A stretch of DNA of 64,000 nucleotides from the NCBI RefSeq assembly GCF_000270245.1, contig NC_015635.1, positions 4,092,001-4,156,000 of the forward strand, given 5' to 3'. This document shows positions 7,781 to 18,200 of this stretch, in pieces. This DNA comes from Microlunatus phosphovorus NM-1 (GTDB taxonomy: Bacteria; Actinomycetota; Actinomycetes; Propionibacteriales; Propionibacteriaceae). A model generated the notes under the pieces. The model ran no database searches. It was not told the origin of the DNA and saw only the letters and a program-made list of their open reading frames with translations. Position numbers and translations under genes: made by a program. The number at the start of each line of letters is the position of its first letter. Positions within the stretch are counted from its first letter, which is position 1.

Positions 7781-8767
7781 ATGCGTGCACTTCTTCAGCC
7801 CGCCTACGGCGAGGCAGACACTCTTACGGTGGGCGACGCGCCCATCCCCACCCCCGGCAAGGGCCAGGTACTCATCCAAGTCGCTGCGGCGTCGGTCAAT
7901 GCGGCCGACGTGTTCGTCATGCGCGGCGTGCCCCGTATGGTGCGACCCGGGAACGGACTGCGACGCCCGGCGCGGCACAGGCTCGGCATGGACTTGGCGG
8001 GCGTCGTTGCGGATGTCGGCCCCGGAGTAACCCGCTGGCAGGTAGGCGACGCGGTGTTCGGGCAAGGCATCGCCACGTTCGCCGAGTTTGCCCTCGCCGA
8101 GGAGCGCCGCCTCGCGGCGCTGCCCCAGGGCCTTGACGCCGAGCACGCCGCCGCCCTTCCCGTCGCCGGAACCACCGCCATGCGCGCAGTCGAGGTGGCG
8201 AAGGTGATGCCGCGCCAGCGAGTTCTCGTCACCGGTGTCGCCGGTGGCGTCGGCCAGTTCGCGGCACAGCTGGCGGCGCTGCGCGGCGCCGAGGTCATCG
8301 GAGTGTGCTCCGGTCGGAACGTGGAGCGCGTGCGGTCGCTGGGAATCGAGAACGTCCTCGACTACGAAACCCAGGACCCCCTGGACACAGCCACGCTCTA
8401 CGACGCAGTCATCGACAACGCGGGCGGTGTGCGCATCCGGGACTGGCGCCGGGTCGTGGCGCGCGGTGGTGCCATCCTGCCCAACAGCGGGGTGCGAGGG
8501 CCCGACGGCGGTGCCCTCATGCGCGTCTTCAAGGCGCAGTGGCATGGGCTCGTCGCGCCGCAGCGTGTACGGGTCTTCTCCGGGACCGTCACCACGGAGC
8601 GCCTCACGGACTTGGGGCAGCTGCTCGCCACTGAACGCATCCGGCCTCTCGTGGACACGACGTACCCCCTGGATCAGGCACCGGAGGCGCTCGCGAGAGT
8701 GGGCACTCACCACGCACGAGGCAAGGTCATCGTCACCATCTCCCCCGTACGGCCGGTTGTGGCATAG
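7781..8767 (+). CDS. NADPH:quinone-oxidoreductase-type MDR enzyme
   Basis: The 328-residue protein is a zinc-free MDR member: N-terminal GroES-like fold (QVAAASVNAADVFVMRG), GMDLAGVVADVGPGV near residue 68, nucleotide loop VTGVAGGVGQFAAQL near residue 150 and C-terminal HARGKVIVTI. It resembles NADP-dependent zeta-crystallin/quinone reductases. ATG at 7781 follows a TGGAG-like site. It stands alone after the 16-bp repeats. Electron acceptor unknown. Confidence 0.82.
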   Translation: MRALLQPAYGEADTLTVGDAPIPTPGKGQVLIQVAAASVNAADVFVMRGVPRMVRPGNGLRRPARHRLGMDLAGVVADVGPGVTRWQVGDAVFGQGIATFAEFALAEERRLAALPQGLDAEHAAALPVAGTTAMRAVEVAKVMPRQRVLVTGVAGGVGQFAAQLAALRGAEVIGVCSGRNVERVRSLGIENVLDYETQDPLDTATLYDAVIDNAGGVRIRDWRRVVARGGAILPNSGVRGPDGGALMRVFKAQWHGLVAPQRVRVFSGTVTTERLTDLGQLLATERIRPLVDTTYPLDQAPEALARVGTHHARGKVIVTISPVRPVVA

Positions 8768-8930
8768 CAACCGAAGCTCGCCGGCCAAGGTCACGGCGCA
8801 TTCTGGGCGGCGGGTCGTCCATGCACGCTGAGCCACCCGGCAGGCACCCCGCTCCCACCGCGTGACCAGGTCCTTGCTCGCCGGGCAGAGTTGGAGAACG
8901 CACTACGCAGGGACACCAAGGAGGACACGC

Positions 8931-9419
8931 ATGATGGGAGTCATACGTGCTGACCAGCTCGCGGATGCCGGACGACGACTGGCTCGCGTATTCGTCGACG
9001 GGTTCGGTCATCGCCTCACGTACTTCTCGAAGGATCCGGTCCGGCTGGTTGCGGCGTTCGCTCACATGTTTCGCACGGATTGCTTCTTCGTCGCGATCGA
9101 AGACGGAGCCGTCGCTGCGATGGCGGGCATCACGGATGGGAACGAGCCAGCCGTGGAGTTGAATGCCGCACACCTGAGACGGAAGCTCGGACTGCTCCGG
9201 GGAAGCATCGCCGCCGCCGTGCTCGACAAGACGTGGCGTCGTGGGTATCCGATTCCCAGACACCATCTTCATTTTCGAGGTCGGCGATCGCGACACCGCG
9301 GCGGTCGCACTCTACGAGAGTCTTGGCTTCACCGAATTGGCCAGAGTGCCTGACCCCGATTCGAAGCACTCGGGCTACGACTACCTGCTCTACCTGAGGC
9401 TCGACCACCCACGAGGCTG
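8931..9419 (+). pseudogene. Decayed GNAT acetyltransferase
   Basis: The first part (from ATG 8931) reads as a GNAT N-terminus with VFVDGFGHRLTYFSKD and AIEDGAVAAMAGITDG. The end, in another frame from about 9255, reads IFEVGDRDTAAVALYESLGF and YDYLLYLRLDH, the last strand and helix of the GNAT fold. The acetyl-CoA pyrophosphate loop between them is missing. So both a deletion and a frameshift separate the halves, and the gene is unlikely to work. Confidence 0.65.
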
Positions 9420-9734
9420 AGGCGCTCCGCAGCCGCACCTCCGGACGTGATATTTCACCCCCGACTCAGGTCCTAAAGCTGTGCTGAACGTGCGTCGCCC
9501 TCTCGTCTCCGGGGGTGTCGGCAACTGTCGTGGTTGGGCGGCCGGTTAGATGGGGATCAGGCCACACACCGAGCGAAGGGACAGCCAGTAGTGCCGGGGA
9601 AGCGCGGACGGGGACAACGGTCTCCCCAGGGCAATACGCGACCGAACAGCCCTGGTCGACGCCGAACGAAAGGCAGTTCGACTGCATCGCCGAGCAGCGG
9701 GTCCGCTCTCACGAGGCTCGAGCGGCGGCGCGCG
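9420..9734. other. Leader region of the large NTPase gene
   Basis: No RNA gene or conserved protein is seen here. A GTG at 9591 could add 48 basic, low-complexity residues to the next protein, but nothing in them looks conserved. No clear promoter is visible. Confidence 0.4.
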
Positions 9735-12700
9735 ATGGACCCAGAAGCCCTCTGGGAGGACCTTCGGCAAGGCGCACGCAACGTCGCCGGAGTCACATGG
9801 CAGGTGAACGTCTGCGTCTATCTGCTGATCGCAAGCTTCGCCGGCGACCTCCCATTCACCCGCATCACGCCCGAGGGGTACGAAGACGCAGACTGCGAGG
9901 CGGGCAATGGAACCCGTATCTTTGTTCAAACGAAGGAACTCAGCGCAGGTGCTGGACGCCTCGGCGCGGCCGCAGTCGCAGAGGCCCTTGCCCACGCGGA
10001 GGCCAGTGCTCGCGGTGCTGAGATTGTCCTGATCACTGATGGATCTCTCGGGTCGGGCCTGGCTTTCTCAGGCTGGACCGGCTATCTCTCCGACCAGCAG
10101 AACCCAGGCACCGAGGACGTAGTCGCGGCCCTCACCAACCGCGGCTACGACCGTGACCAGGCTGAAGACATCGGGAGAAGAACTCGCGTGGTGCAGTTGC
10201 CGTATCGCGTCCGGGAGTCGAGTGAGGCCCTTCTCGCACGTGCAACCGGCTGCCATAACACGGTGGCCGGACTGGCTGTCAGCAGGCTCACGGAGATTGT
10301 GGCAACGGCGGCCGCTGAGCAACGCAACACTCATATCGACACAGCCCGGCGAGTTCGAACAAGCGACATCGACGTGGTGGTCAGCGACATCCAGGACACC
10401 GTCGACGTCGAGGGTCTCGACCATGCCCAGCGCCAGGGGATCTGTTCGCCAGCAGACTTCCTGACACCCGACGCGGTTCCGGCGAGGACGTTCTATCTCG
10501 GTGTCGATGGTCGGCCGAGCCATGTCGCCGCGAATCTCGACGTCGTCCGGCCAGTGGAACTCGCGACCTGCGCCGACGGACTCGCCGATGAACGAAGCGT
10601 GCTGGTTGTCGGGCCCTCCGGCTCTGGAAAGTCGGTTCTGCTCTGGCGAGCAGCGCGCGATCTCATCCCTGCGGCCCGCGTCCTCAGAGTCCGACGAGTG
10701 ACCAACGAACGTGACGCCGCTGACCTTGCGCGCCATGTTCGGCTCATGCGGCCGAGCGAGCATGCGCCGGTGCTCGTCGTGACTGACGATCTCGGCCGTC
10801 CGGCAACTACAGCCTGGCCCGGAGCAGCGGCGTTGCTGCGGGAAGTCCCGCACACCTTTCTGCTCGGAGCAGCGAGGGCGGAGGACTTCCATCCACGTCT
10901 GCTGGTCGGAGCCACGCGAGTAGTCCAACCCCGGCTCGACACAGCGACGGGAGTCGAGATCGGCTCGCGGGTCCAAGACCTCGGTATTACGCAACGCATG
11001 GATGTCGAAGAGGCACTCGAATCCAGCGAGGGCCTCCTGATGGAGTTCGTGGCCCTACTCACCACCGGCCAGCGGCTACGCCAGGTGCTGGCTGGCCAGG
11101 TCGCTGACCTCGCAGACCCGGACCGACGACTCCAACGTGACGCGGCCAGATTGCTCACCGCCGCGCACACACTCGGCCTGTCATTGCGGGCCGATCGGCT
11201 GGGTGCCAGCCTCTCCGCACCGACAGACCAGGACAGTGTTGGTGACGCGCTCGGAGTGCTCCGTGACGAGCACATCATCATCGCGGATGGGACCACCTGG
11301 AGCGGTCTTCACGAGCTGCGCTCGACCACGATCACCGAACTACTCCACGAGAGTCCGCCTCCAACCATCGGAGCTACCTGGTCTCGCGTCATCGACATCG
11401 TAGAGCCAGCGCAGGCCGGCTGGATGCTGCGGCGAGTCGCAGAGCGAGCACCAGAATCGGTTCCAGACCTGATGCCCTCCATCGGTTGCCTGCTTGCCGA
11501 GTCTGGACACACCGCCGTCGACGTGGCCAAAGTGCTCGAAGGGGCAGAACGGGCCGACAACACGCTCTACGTCCAAGCCTCCATACCAATCCTTCGAGCA
11601 GCGCTCCGGCCGGGGATGAACATCGAGAACATGTCGACGATCACCTATCCGATGCGCAACCAATCATTGATGTGGGAGCCCATCGGCTCGGATTCGTGGG
11701 ACCACGCCGCGGCCAGGCTACGGGCTGTGGCGGAGAGGATGCCGCTCCGCGTTGACTTCGACTCGACCCTCGGGCAGGCATGCGCGTCATTGACCGGGGA
11801 GGTCCTGCCTCGTCTCTTGGATGGGGCGGACATCGTCAGCGCAGTGCGGCTGCTAGAGGCCGGCCAGGAGCACGTCACGGTCCCAGTCCCGCTCATTCGC
11901 TCTCTCGTCGAACGCGCTCCACTGCCACGTGACCCGGTCACCGCGATGCACTACTCCCGGCTGATCGCCGCCGCTGCTCGCCATGTCCAGCCCGAGCAAT
12001 ACGAGTCGACCTTCGGCTCCGTTCAGGACCGCGCTCGGGCCGTCGCCGCAGCTGATCCCTGGAGCCTCGACGCAACGGTCGACCTCACCGCCGCCAAGGT
12101 CAGCGTGAAGCGTCTGCTGCCGCTCGAAAGCACTATGCCTCCCGCGATGTCGTGGGATCTGCCGCGGGCGGACGCGAGTGACATCCTGAACACCGAAACC
12201 GTCGCATGTCTCGAGCGGCTGGTCGACGCCTGCCCCGAGCTCATACAGTTCGAGATCAAGACCCTAACGGCGTCGGGCACTCCTCACGTCGTCGCTAATC
12301 ACGAGCCTGGATACAAGGACATGGCACGCGAGCGCTTCCCTGATCGCGCTTCCGTGCGCCGAGCAGTCGGCTACCAAGCCGCGCTGCGACGTGCGACCGC
12401 ATCTCAGACCTGGACTGAGGTCGTCACCGAGCAGATCGAACTAGCCAACGGACTCGCCACCCTCACCGAGCAGGCACCCCTCCGGCTCAAGCCATACGAC
12501 AACAACCGCAGGCGAAACGACTGGCGTGATCAACTAACGAGCCTGCGTACGCGACTCGCCGCGCTGGACCCGCCGCCCATGGAGCGCGGAGCGGGACCAG
12601 CAGTCGACGAGGCACACCACGATCACACTGATCGCAGCCGCGATGCCACTACGCGGGCGCTAAGCAATACCGCTGACGCACTCGAACGCCTCTGTCCCGA

Positions 12701-13754
12701 GGATGTCTCGGAACCGCCCCGGCGACTGACCTCTGCGATGGACCTGCGGTCCGCAATCTCCAACCTGCGGGCCGCCCTCGCACAGGGCCGCACCGTACTC
12801 GACCGCCGGGGGTCTCCGATCCCCAGCAAGCTCATTAACAATCTCGAGCGCGTAGCGAACCTCCTAGCCGCACTCCACACTCACGAGGCGGCCACAACGG
12901 AGATCCGAGCAACTGACCCACTCGACTCCGCCGACGAAATCTGGACCCGAATCTCCGAACAAGCAGCAACTTCATCCCTCTCGCGATTGGCGAGTCGGCT
13001 CGAGTCACTGTCCGGCGTCGAGATCCAAACCGTTCTCGACCCTGACCCCCCATTGTGGTCGCTCGACCATCGGGCGTGGCTGATCACGACGCGCATGGAC
13101 GAGCTTGACGCTGTAGCCGAGTTACTGGATGGCCTCACTGACGATGAGCGAACCCAGATCAGCGGGCGGGTCGTCGTGCTCGCCGTCGGGTTCATCGATC
13201 CCACCAGCAGCGCGTACTCGATGCAAGAAGCGGCCCAGACCCGATCTGATTCAGCTGAGCCACGACGTGTATCCCTGGATGCCGGCTTCCAACTCAGCTT
13301 CAGCTCCTCATTCCCGACTGTTCCGTTGACGCCTGAACGCGCGTGCGAGTGGTCCGAAGCAGGCGGCCTGGCCCGCATACCAACCGATCCCACGCCTCCA
13401 GCCAACGTGTTGGAGAACCTGATTGTCAGGTCGACGAACGCTGCGTTGCTACGCATGCGACGCTTCTCACCTCCGGGAGAGATGCCCGGACCACTACACG
13501 CGGCCGATGACCAAGCGGTCGGCACACCAAGCGCAGCAGGATCTCTCGCCGGCGACGCTGTCGCTGAGGCTCTGTGGGTCCTTAGCTCCCAAGTCGCTGC
13601 AGAGGAGGCTGGAACTGCAACCACAACCCTGGCAGAGGTCATCCTGTCCCCTGTAACCGGAGCCGCCCCTACTGAAGAAGAGGGCATTCTGCTGGGCGCT
13701 ATCGCGACCCTTCACTTCGCTCGATTCGACATGCACGACGGCTTGGAGCCCTGA
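9735..13754 (+). CDS. Large nuclease-like/STAND-like P-loop protein, probable defence gene
   Basis: From ATG 9735 the protein has 1339 residues. Residues 1-110 resemble a PD-(D/E)xK-type nuclease of the Cap4/DUF4297 sort: WQVNVCVYLLIASF helix, then acidic EGYEDADCE and IFVQTKE near residue 64 as possible catalytic D...QxK. Residues 285-355 hold a P-loop, VLVVGPSGSGKSVLL (about 289-303), and a Walker-B-like VLVVTDDLG. Winged-helix-like segments follow (ELRSTTITELL), then some 800 residues of mostly helical sequence with no family I recognise. Nuclease plus NTPase plus long helical sensor is the layout of Avs/STAND defence proteins. It stands alone just before BREX. The start could instead be GTG 9591. 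Function is inferred from architecture and location. Confidence 0.6.
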   Translation: MDPEALWEDLRQGARNVAGVTWQVNVCVYLLIASFAGDLPFTRITPEGYEDADCEAGNGTRIFVQTKELSAGAGRLGAAAVAEALAHAEASARGAEIVLITDGSLGSGLAFSGWTGYLSDQQNPGTEDVVAALTNRGYDRDQAEDIGRRTRVVQLPYRVRESSEALLARATGCHNTVAGLAVSRLTEIVATAAAEQRNTHIDTARRVRTSDIDVVVSDIQDTVDVEGLDHAQRQGICSPADFLTPDAVPARTFYLGVDGRPSHVAANLDVVRPVELATCADGLADERSVLVVGPSGSGKSVLLWRAARDLIPAARVLRVRRVTNERDAADLARHVRLMRPSEHAPVLVVTDDLGRPATTAWPGAAALLREVPHTFLLGAARAEDFHPRLLVGATRVVQPRLDTATGVEIGSRVQDLGITQRMDVEEALESSEGLLMEFVALLTTGQRLRQVLAGQVADLADPDRRLQRDAARLLTAAHTLGLSLRADRLGASLSAPTDQDSVGDALGVLRDEHIIIADGTTWSGLHELRSTTITELLHESPPPTIGATWSRVIDIVEPAQAGWMLRRVAERAPESVPDLMPSIGCLLAESGHTAVDVAKVLEGAERADNTLYVQASIPILRAALRPGMNIENMSTITYPMRNQSLMWEPIGSDSWDHAAARLRAVAERMPLRVDFDSTLGQACASLTGEVLPRLLDGADIVSAVRLLEAGQEHVTVPVPLIRSLVERAPLPRDPVTAMHYSRLIAAAARHVQPEQYESTFGSVQDRARAVAAADPWSLDATVDLTAAKVSVKRLLPLESTMPPAMSWDLPRADASDILNTETVACLERLVDACPELIQFEIKTLTASGTPHVVANHEPGYKDMARERFPDRASVRRAVGYQAALRRATASQTWTEVVTEQIELANGLATLTEQAPLRLKPYDNNRRRNDWRDQLTSLRTRLAALDPPPMERGAGPAVDEAHHDHTDRSRDATTRALSNTADALERLCPEDVSEPPRRLTSAMDLRSAISNLRAALAQGRTVLDRRGSPIPSKLINNLERVANLLAALHTHEAATTEIRATDPLDSADEIWTRISEQAATSSLSRLASRLESLSGVEIQTVLDPDPPLWSLDHRAWLITTRMDELDAVAELLDGLTDDERTQISGRVVVLAVGFIDPTSSAYSMQEAAQTRSDSAEPRRVSLDAGFQLSFSSSFPTVPLTPERACEWSEAGGLARIPTDPTPPANVLENLIVRSTNAALLRMRRFSPPGEMPGPLHAADDQAVGTPSAAGSLAGDAVAEALWVLSSQVAAEEAGTATTTLAEVILSPVTGAAPTEEEGILLGAIATLHFARFDMHDGLEP

Positions 13755-13809
13755 TGCCTGAACGAGGGGTGCGGATTGCGGCCACCCATGCTTCGGGATT
13801 CAGGCATCA
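13752..13809 (+). terminator. Long stem after the large NTPase gene
   Basis: TGATGCCTGAA (13752-13762, including the stop codon) and TTCAGGCATCA (13799-13809) are perfect 11-bp inverted arms. A smaller GGTG/CACC stem sits in the 36-nt loop. There is no T-run. It may end the transcript or protect it, or be an inverted binding site. Confidence 0.45.
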
Positions 13810-13942
13810 CATCGGTTCAAGCCCCACCGCTTCCACGGCATCCTCGGCCCCAGGGCGCGCATAGTGACCGGTAAGGTTCGGCGGGCGAGGTTGACGACAG
13901 GGTGCGGAGCGGCGGCACTGAACTCATTCAGACGGTTGCATC

Positions 13943-13973
13943 GGTGGCTAAGCCTCAACGGGCGGAGGCCACC
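13943..13973 (+). promoter_or_regulatory. Bulged hairpin in the BREX leader
   Basis: GGTG...CACC outer and GCCTC/GAGGC inner arms form a bulged stem about 70 bp upstream of brxA. The gap 13810-14043 has no gene. A -10-like TATGTA near 14010 is possible but weak. The GGAGG at 14033-14037 decides the TTG start of brxA. Confidence 0.35.
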
Positions 13974-14043
13974 CGATAGAAATAGGTCAGAGACCGAACG
14001 TATGTAGCCTGATCGTCTGTGCTGAACCGGATGGAGGTGGCGA

Positions 14044-14664
14044 TTGAGCACTAGCGCATGCGGCGACCGCCGCTACGCCATGTCCTTCAGCACCGGCACC
14101 CTTCTGTCCCGCGAGTCCGTGATCGCCGCACCGCTGTATCTCGACACCCAGGACTGGGCAGTAGTCCGAGGCCTGCTGAACGCAGAGAACCTGCTCCAGG
14201 CGCGGACCGCATCATCGAGGGATCGGTTGGCTTGGGAGGTCGTTCAGCGACTTGCGACTCTCACGGAGACCGAGCTTCGCCTGCTGATCGAGGCCAGCCC
14301 GAGCGAGCGGAGCCATCTGATGTGGGCTGCCGCATGCCGCCGGTACGCCTTCATTGGCGATTTCGCCGAAGAAGTGGTGCGCGAACGGTTCCTGCTGCTT
14401 ACCCCGGCACTCGGCTATGCCGAGTTCGACAGCTTCGTCAGGGGCAAGTCGCTGTGGCACCCGGAACTGGCCGAGCTAAAGCCATCGACATTGCAGAAGC
14501 TCCGTTCCAATCTGTTCCGGATGCTCGCAGATGCGGGGCTACTCGCCAATGGCGAGATCACCCAAGCCATGGTCTCCCAACGCGTACTCGACGTGCTCAA
14601 CGCACGCGTACCGAGTGACTTGCGGTTCCTGCCCACGCGTGCCGGCCAGGAGGTCACACTGTGA
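14044..14664 (+). CDS. brxA: BREX protein BrxA (DUF1819)
   Basis: The 206-residue protein matches BrxA, a small DNA-binding BREX core protein. Conserved features include SRESVIAAPLYL near the start, a helical core with RRYAFIGDFAEEVVRERFL, and the ending KLRSNLFRMLADAGLL. The TTG at 14044 was chosen because GGAGG lies 6 bp upstream; ATG 14080 is the alternative. It opens the BREX operon and overlaps brxB by GTGA. BrxA belongs to type 1 BREX, which methylates host DNA and blocks phage replication. Confidence 0.9.
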   Translation: MSTSACGDRRYAMSFSTGTLLSRESVIAAPLYLDTQDWAVVRGLLNAENLLQARTASSRDRLAWEVVQRLATLTETELRLLIEASPSERSHLMWAAACRRYAFIGDFAEEVVRERFLLLTPALGYAEFDSFVRGKSLWHPELAELKPSTLQKLRSNLFRMLADAGLLANGEITQAMVSQRVLDVLNARVPSDLRFLPTRAGQEVTL

Positions 14665-15260
14665 CGGTTCATGATCTCACTCGCCAGGAGGAGCACCTGT
14701 TCGCGGTGCTCAGCGGTGAGCGCTTCTTGAAGATGGAGGGCCTGTCGAACGAGGTTCCGTTCTTCATCTACCCCTACGAGCCCGAGCATGCCCTCGACGT
14801 GGCGAAGGCGAAGAAGCGAGTCAAGAACCGGCTGGCGAGCAGGGGCATCGAGGTTCGTGAGGTCAATCTCTACGACCTCTCGGTCGAGATCCTGAAGGAG
14901 CGGGGCGACTGGGATGAAGTGCTCGAGGTCGAGCCCGAGCTGGACAAGGCCGAGTTCACCGAGATGTTGCAGTCGATGCTCAACCCGCAGCACCACCTCG
15001 CCCCCGCGATCCGAGATCGCCTCGCTGATGGTGGTTTCGACATTGTGTTCCTGACCGGAATCGGCGAGGTCTTCCCCTATATCCGGTCCCACAACGTGCT
15101 CAACAACTTGCAGAGCGTCGTGGTAGGCCGGCCGATGCTCATGTTCTTCCCCGGCCGCTACGAGCAGTCCGACACTCTCGGCTCCTCGCTGGTGTTGTTC
15201 GGCAGGTTGAAAGACGACCAGTACTACCGCGCCAAGAACATTCTGGAACAGGAACCGTGA
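14661..15260 (+). CDS. brxB: BREX protein BrxB (DUF1788)
   Basis: This 199-residue DUF1788 protein contains the family pattern FFIYPYEPEHALDV, RGIEVREVNLYDLS and the signature FLTGIGEVFPYIRSHNVLNNL, with PMLMFFPGRYEQ near the end. It starts at GTG in a GTGA overlap with brxA and ends in another GTGA overlap with brxC, so the three are translated as a unit. BrxB has an unknown biochemical role but is needed in characterised type 1 systems. Confidence 0.93.
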   Translation: MTVHDLTRQEEHLFAVLSGERFLKMEGLSNEVPFFIYPYEPEHALDVAKAKKRVKNRLASRGIEVREVNLYDLSVEILKERGDWDEVLEVEPELDKAEFTEMLQSMLNPQHHLAPAIRDRLADGGFDIVFLTGIGEVFPYIRSHNVLNNLQSVVVGRPMLMFFPGRYEQSDTLGSSLVLFGRLKDDQYYRAKNILEQEP

Positions 15261-18200
15261 CCGTCATGCAGCTCACCGAGATTTTCGCCAAGGATGTCCA
15301 GCGGCCCATCGAGGGCGTCATCAAGGCCGATGACGTGGCGCATCTGGGCACCGAGGTCGACGAGTACGTCCTGACCAATGAAGCCGCCAAGGGTCTGGAA
15401 CTGCTGCTTGAGTCGTACACCAACTACACCAACGCGAACGGCGTGTGGATTTCGGGTTTCTTCGGCTCCGGCAAGTCGCACCTGTTGAAGATGCTCGCGC
15501 ATCTCCTCGGCGAGGTGGAGGGCGACGACTTCCCGCGTGAGCGAGTGTCGGAGAGCTTTCGTGCCAAGGCGACGGATGCTTTCCTGCCGCCGCTGCTCAA
15601 CAAGGCCGACCGCATCCCGGCCAAGAGCCTGTTGTTCAACATCGATCAGAAGGCCACCCTGATCAGCAAGGATCAGACCGACGCCTTGCTGCGTGTGTTC
15701 GTGAAGGTCTTCGACGAGTCCCGCGGTTACTACGGCGATCAGGGCCACATCGCCCGATTCGAGCGGCAGCTTGACGACGAAGGCCAACTCGATGCGTTCA
15801 AACAAGCCTTCCGAGCCGTGTCCGGCCGAGACTGGATGGAGCGCCGTCCGAGCTTCGGCCTCCCAACCGTGCGCCGTCAGGTCAACGCGGCCTATGCACA
15901 GATCACTGGCATTGACTCCGCAACCGCAGGAGACATCCTCAAGACCTATCAGGACACCTACGCGGTATCGATCGAGGACTTCGCCGACGAGGTCCGTGTC
16001 TGGCTCGACCAACAGCCCGCGGGCTACCGGTTGAACTTCTTCGTCGATGAGGTAGGGCAGTTCATCGGCTCCAACACGCATCTGATGCTGAATCTTCAGA
16101 CGATCGCCGAGTCGCTGAACACGAAGTGCGGCGGTCGGGCCTGGGTGTTCGTCACCTCGCAGGAGGACATGGACAAGGTCGTCGGAGATCGCACCAAGCA
16201 GCAGGGCAACGACTTCTCGAAGATTCAGGCCCGGTTCAAGACCCGCGTCAAGCTCACCTCGGCCGACGTGGAAGAAGTCATCCGCAAGCGTCTGCTGGAG
16301 AAGAACGACAAAGGTACTCAGGTGCTCGAAGCCGTCTACGCGCAGGAGTCGGCGAACTTCAAGACCCTGTTCGACTTTGTCGATGGCGGGAAGACTTACC
16401 GCAACTTCACCGACGAGACCAAGTTCATCGGCACCTACCCGTTCGTCACCTACCAGTTCCCGCTGTTCCAGGCCGCGATCGAGGGCATCTCCGACCACAA
16501 CGTCTTTGAGGGCCGCAACAGCTCAGTCGGCGAACGTTCCATGCTCGGCGTCGTCCAGCAGGTCGCCAAAGACATCGGTGACGTGGAGATCGGCTCACTG
16601 GCCACCTTCGACGCTATGTTCTCCGGCATCCGCGCCTCGCTGAAGTCGGCGGCGCAGCGCTCGATCGACCGTGCGGAGCGCGACCTCCCCGACAGCGGCT
16701 CACCGGTCACCAAGCTCGCGGTGCGGCTGCTCAAAGCGCTGTTCCTGGTCAAGTACGTGGAGAACTTCCAGGCCACACCGCGCAACCTGACCGTGCTGGT
16801 CTACGACCGATTCGGGCTCGACCTGCCGGCGTTGTCCAAGCAGGTTCAAGAAGCACTCACGCTGCTGGAAACGCAGACGTACGTGCAGCGCAACGGCAAC
16901 GTCTACGAGTACTTGACCAATGAAGAGCAGGTGATCGAGGAAGAGATCAAGAACGTCGAGATCGACTCCTCCGAGGTCTCCACCCGGCTCAACAGGATTC
17001 TCTCCGGCGATGTCGTCAAGACCTCCAAGCTCCGCTATACCAAGAACGGGCAGGACTTCCCGTTCGGGTACAAGCTCGACGACCAGGCATTCGGACAGCA
17101 GCGTGAACTCTCGCTGCACTTCATCACTCCCGAGTATCCGTATGGACCCGAAGAGATTCGGATGCACTCGGCGGGCAAGGACGAGCTCCGGGTGATCCTC
17201 GCTCCTGACGACCGGGTGCTGGCCGACTTGCGGCTGCTGATCAAGACCGAGAAATACACCAAGCGCAAGCAGACCAGCTCGCTGTCGCCGGTCGAGGAAC
17301 AGATTCTGCGCGCCAAGGCGACCCACAACGCGCAGCGGGAGAAGGAGCTGGTCGAGCGGATCCGCCGCGCCGTCGGGCGAGCCGATCTCGTGATCAACGC
17401 AGCAGACCTGGCGCCGGGATCACAGGACGCGCTCATCCGGATCACCGACGGATTCCAGGACCTCATCTCACGCACCTACACGCAGCTGAGCCTCCTCGGA
17501 GGACGTACCTACACCGAGCAGCAGGTCGCCGGATTCGCGAACCCTGACCAATCCACGCTGTTGGACGGCTCCTCGATCCATGCACTCGCCGCGCCGTCCG
17601 ACGAGGTGCTGTCGTACCTGCTGCAGCGTGACCGGCTCCGTGAGCAGGTCACGGTCAAGAAGATCGTCGATCACTTTCAGGCCAAGCCTTACGGCTGGGA
17701 TCTGGCCTCCATCGAGTGCGTCTCAGCCTGGCTCGTCGGTACCTCAAAGATCACCCTCACCGTCGACTCAAACATCCTCAAACGCAGCGAAGTCGCGACC
17801 ACACTCTGCAAGACCCCGAAGCACTCTCACGCCGTCGTCGCCCCGCAGAAGACCTTCGACCCGCGCAAGGTCACGGTGCTGCGCGCCTTCTCCACAGACT
17901 TCTTCGATGAGCCCACCGCGCCGAAGGACCCGCTCGAACTGGCTCGACACGCCAGCGAGCGCCTCCGCGCCAAGTGCGAGGAGCTCAAGGCACGAGTCAG
18001 CGGCTCGAAGTACCCCTTCGTGACTCAACTCGAAGGTCCCATCGCGCTGCTCGAATCCGTCGTCGGAAAGCCCGACGACTGGTACCTGACCGACTTCGCC
18101 ACCGCCGATGATCTGCTTGACGCGAAGACCGACGTCATCGATCCCATCCAGATCTTCCTCGGTGGCGCGCAGCGCCAGATTTTCGACGAGGCAGCCGACC

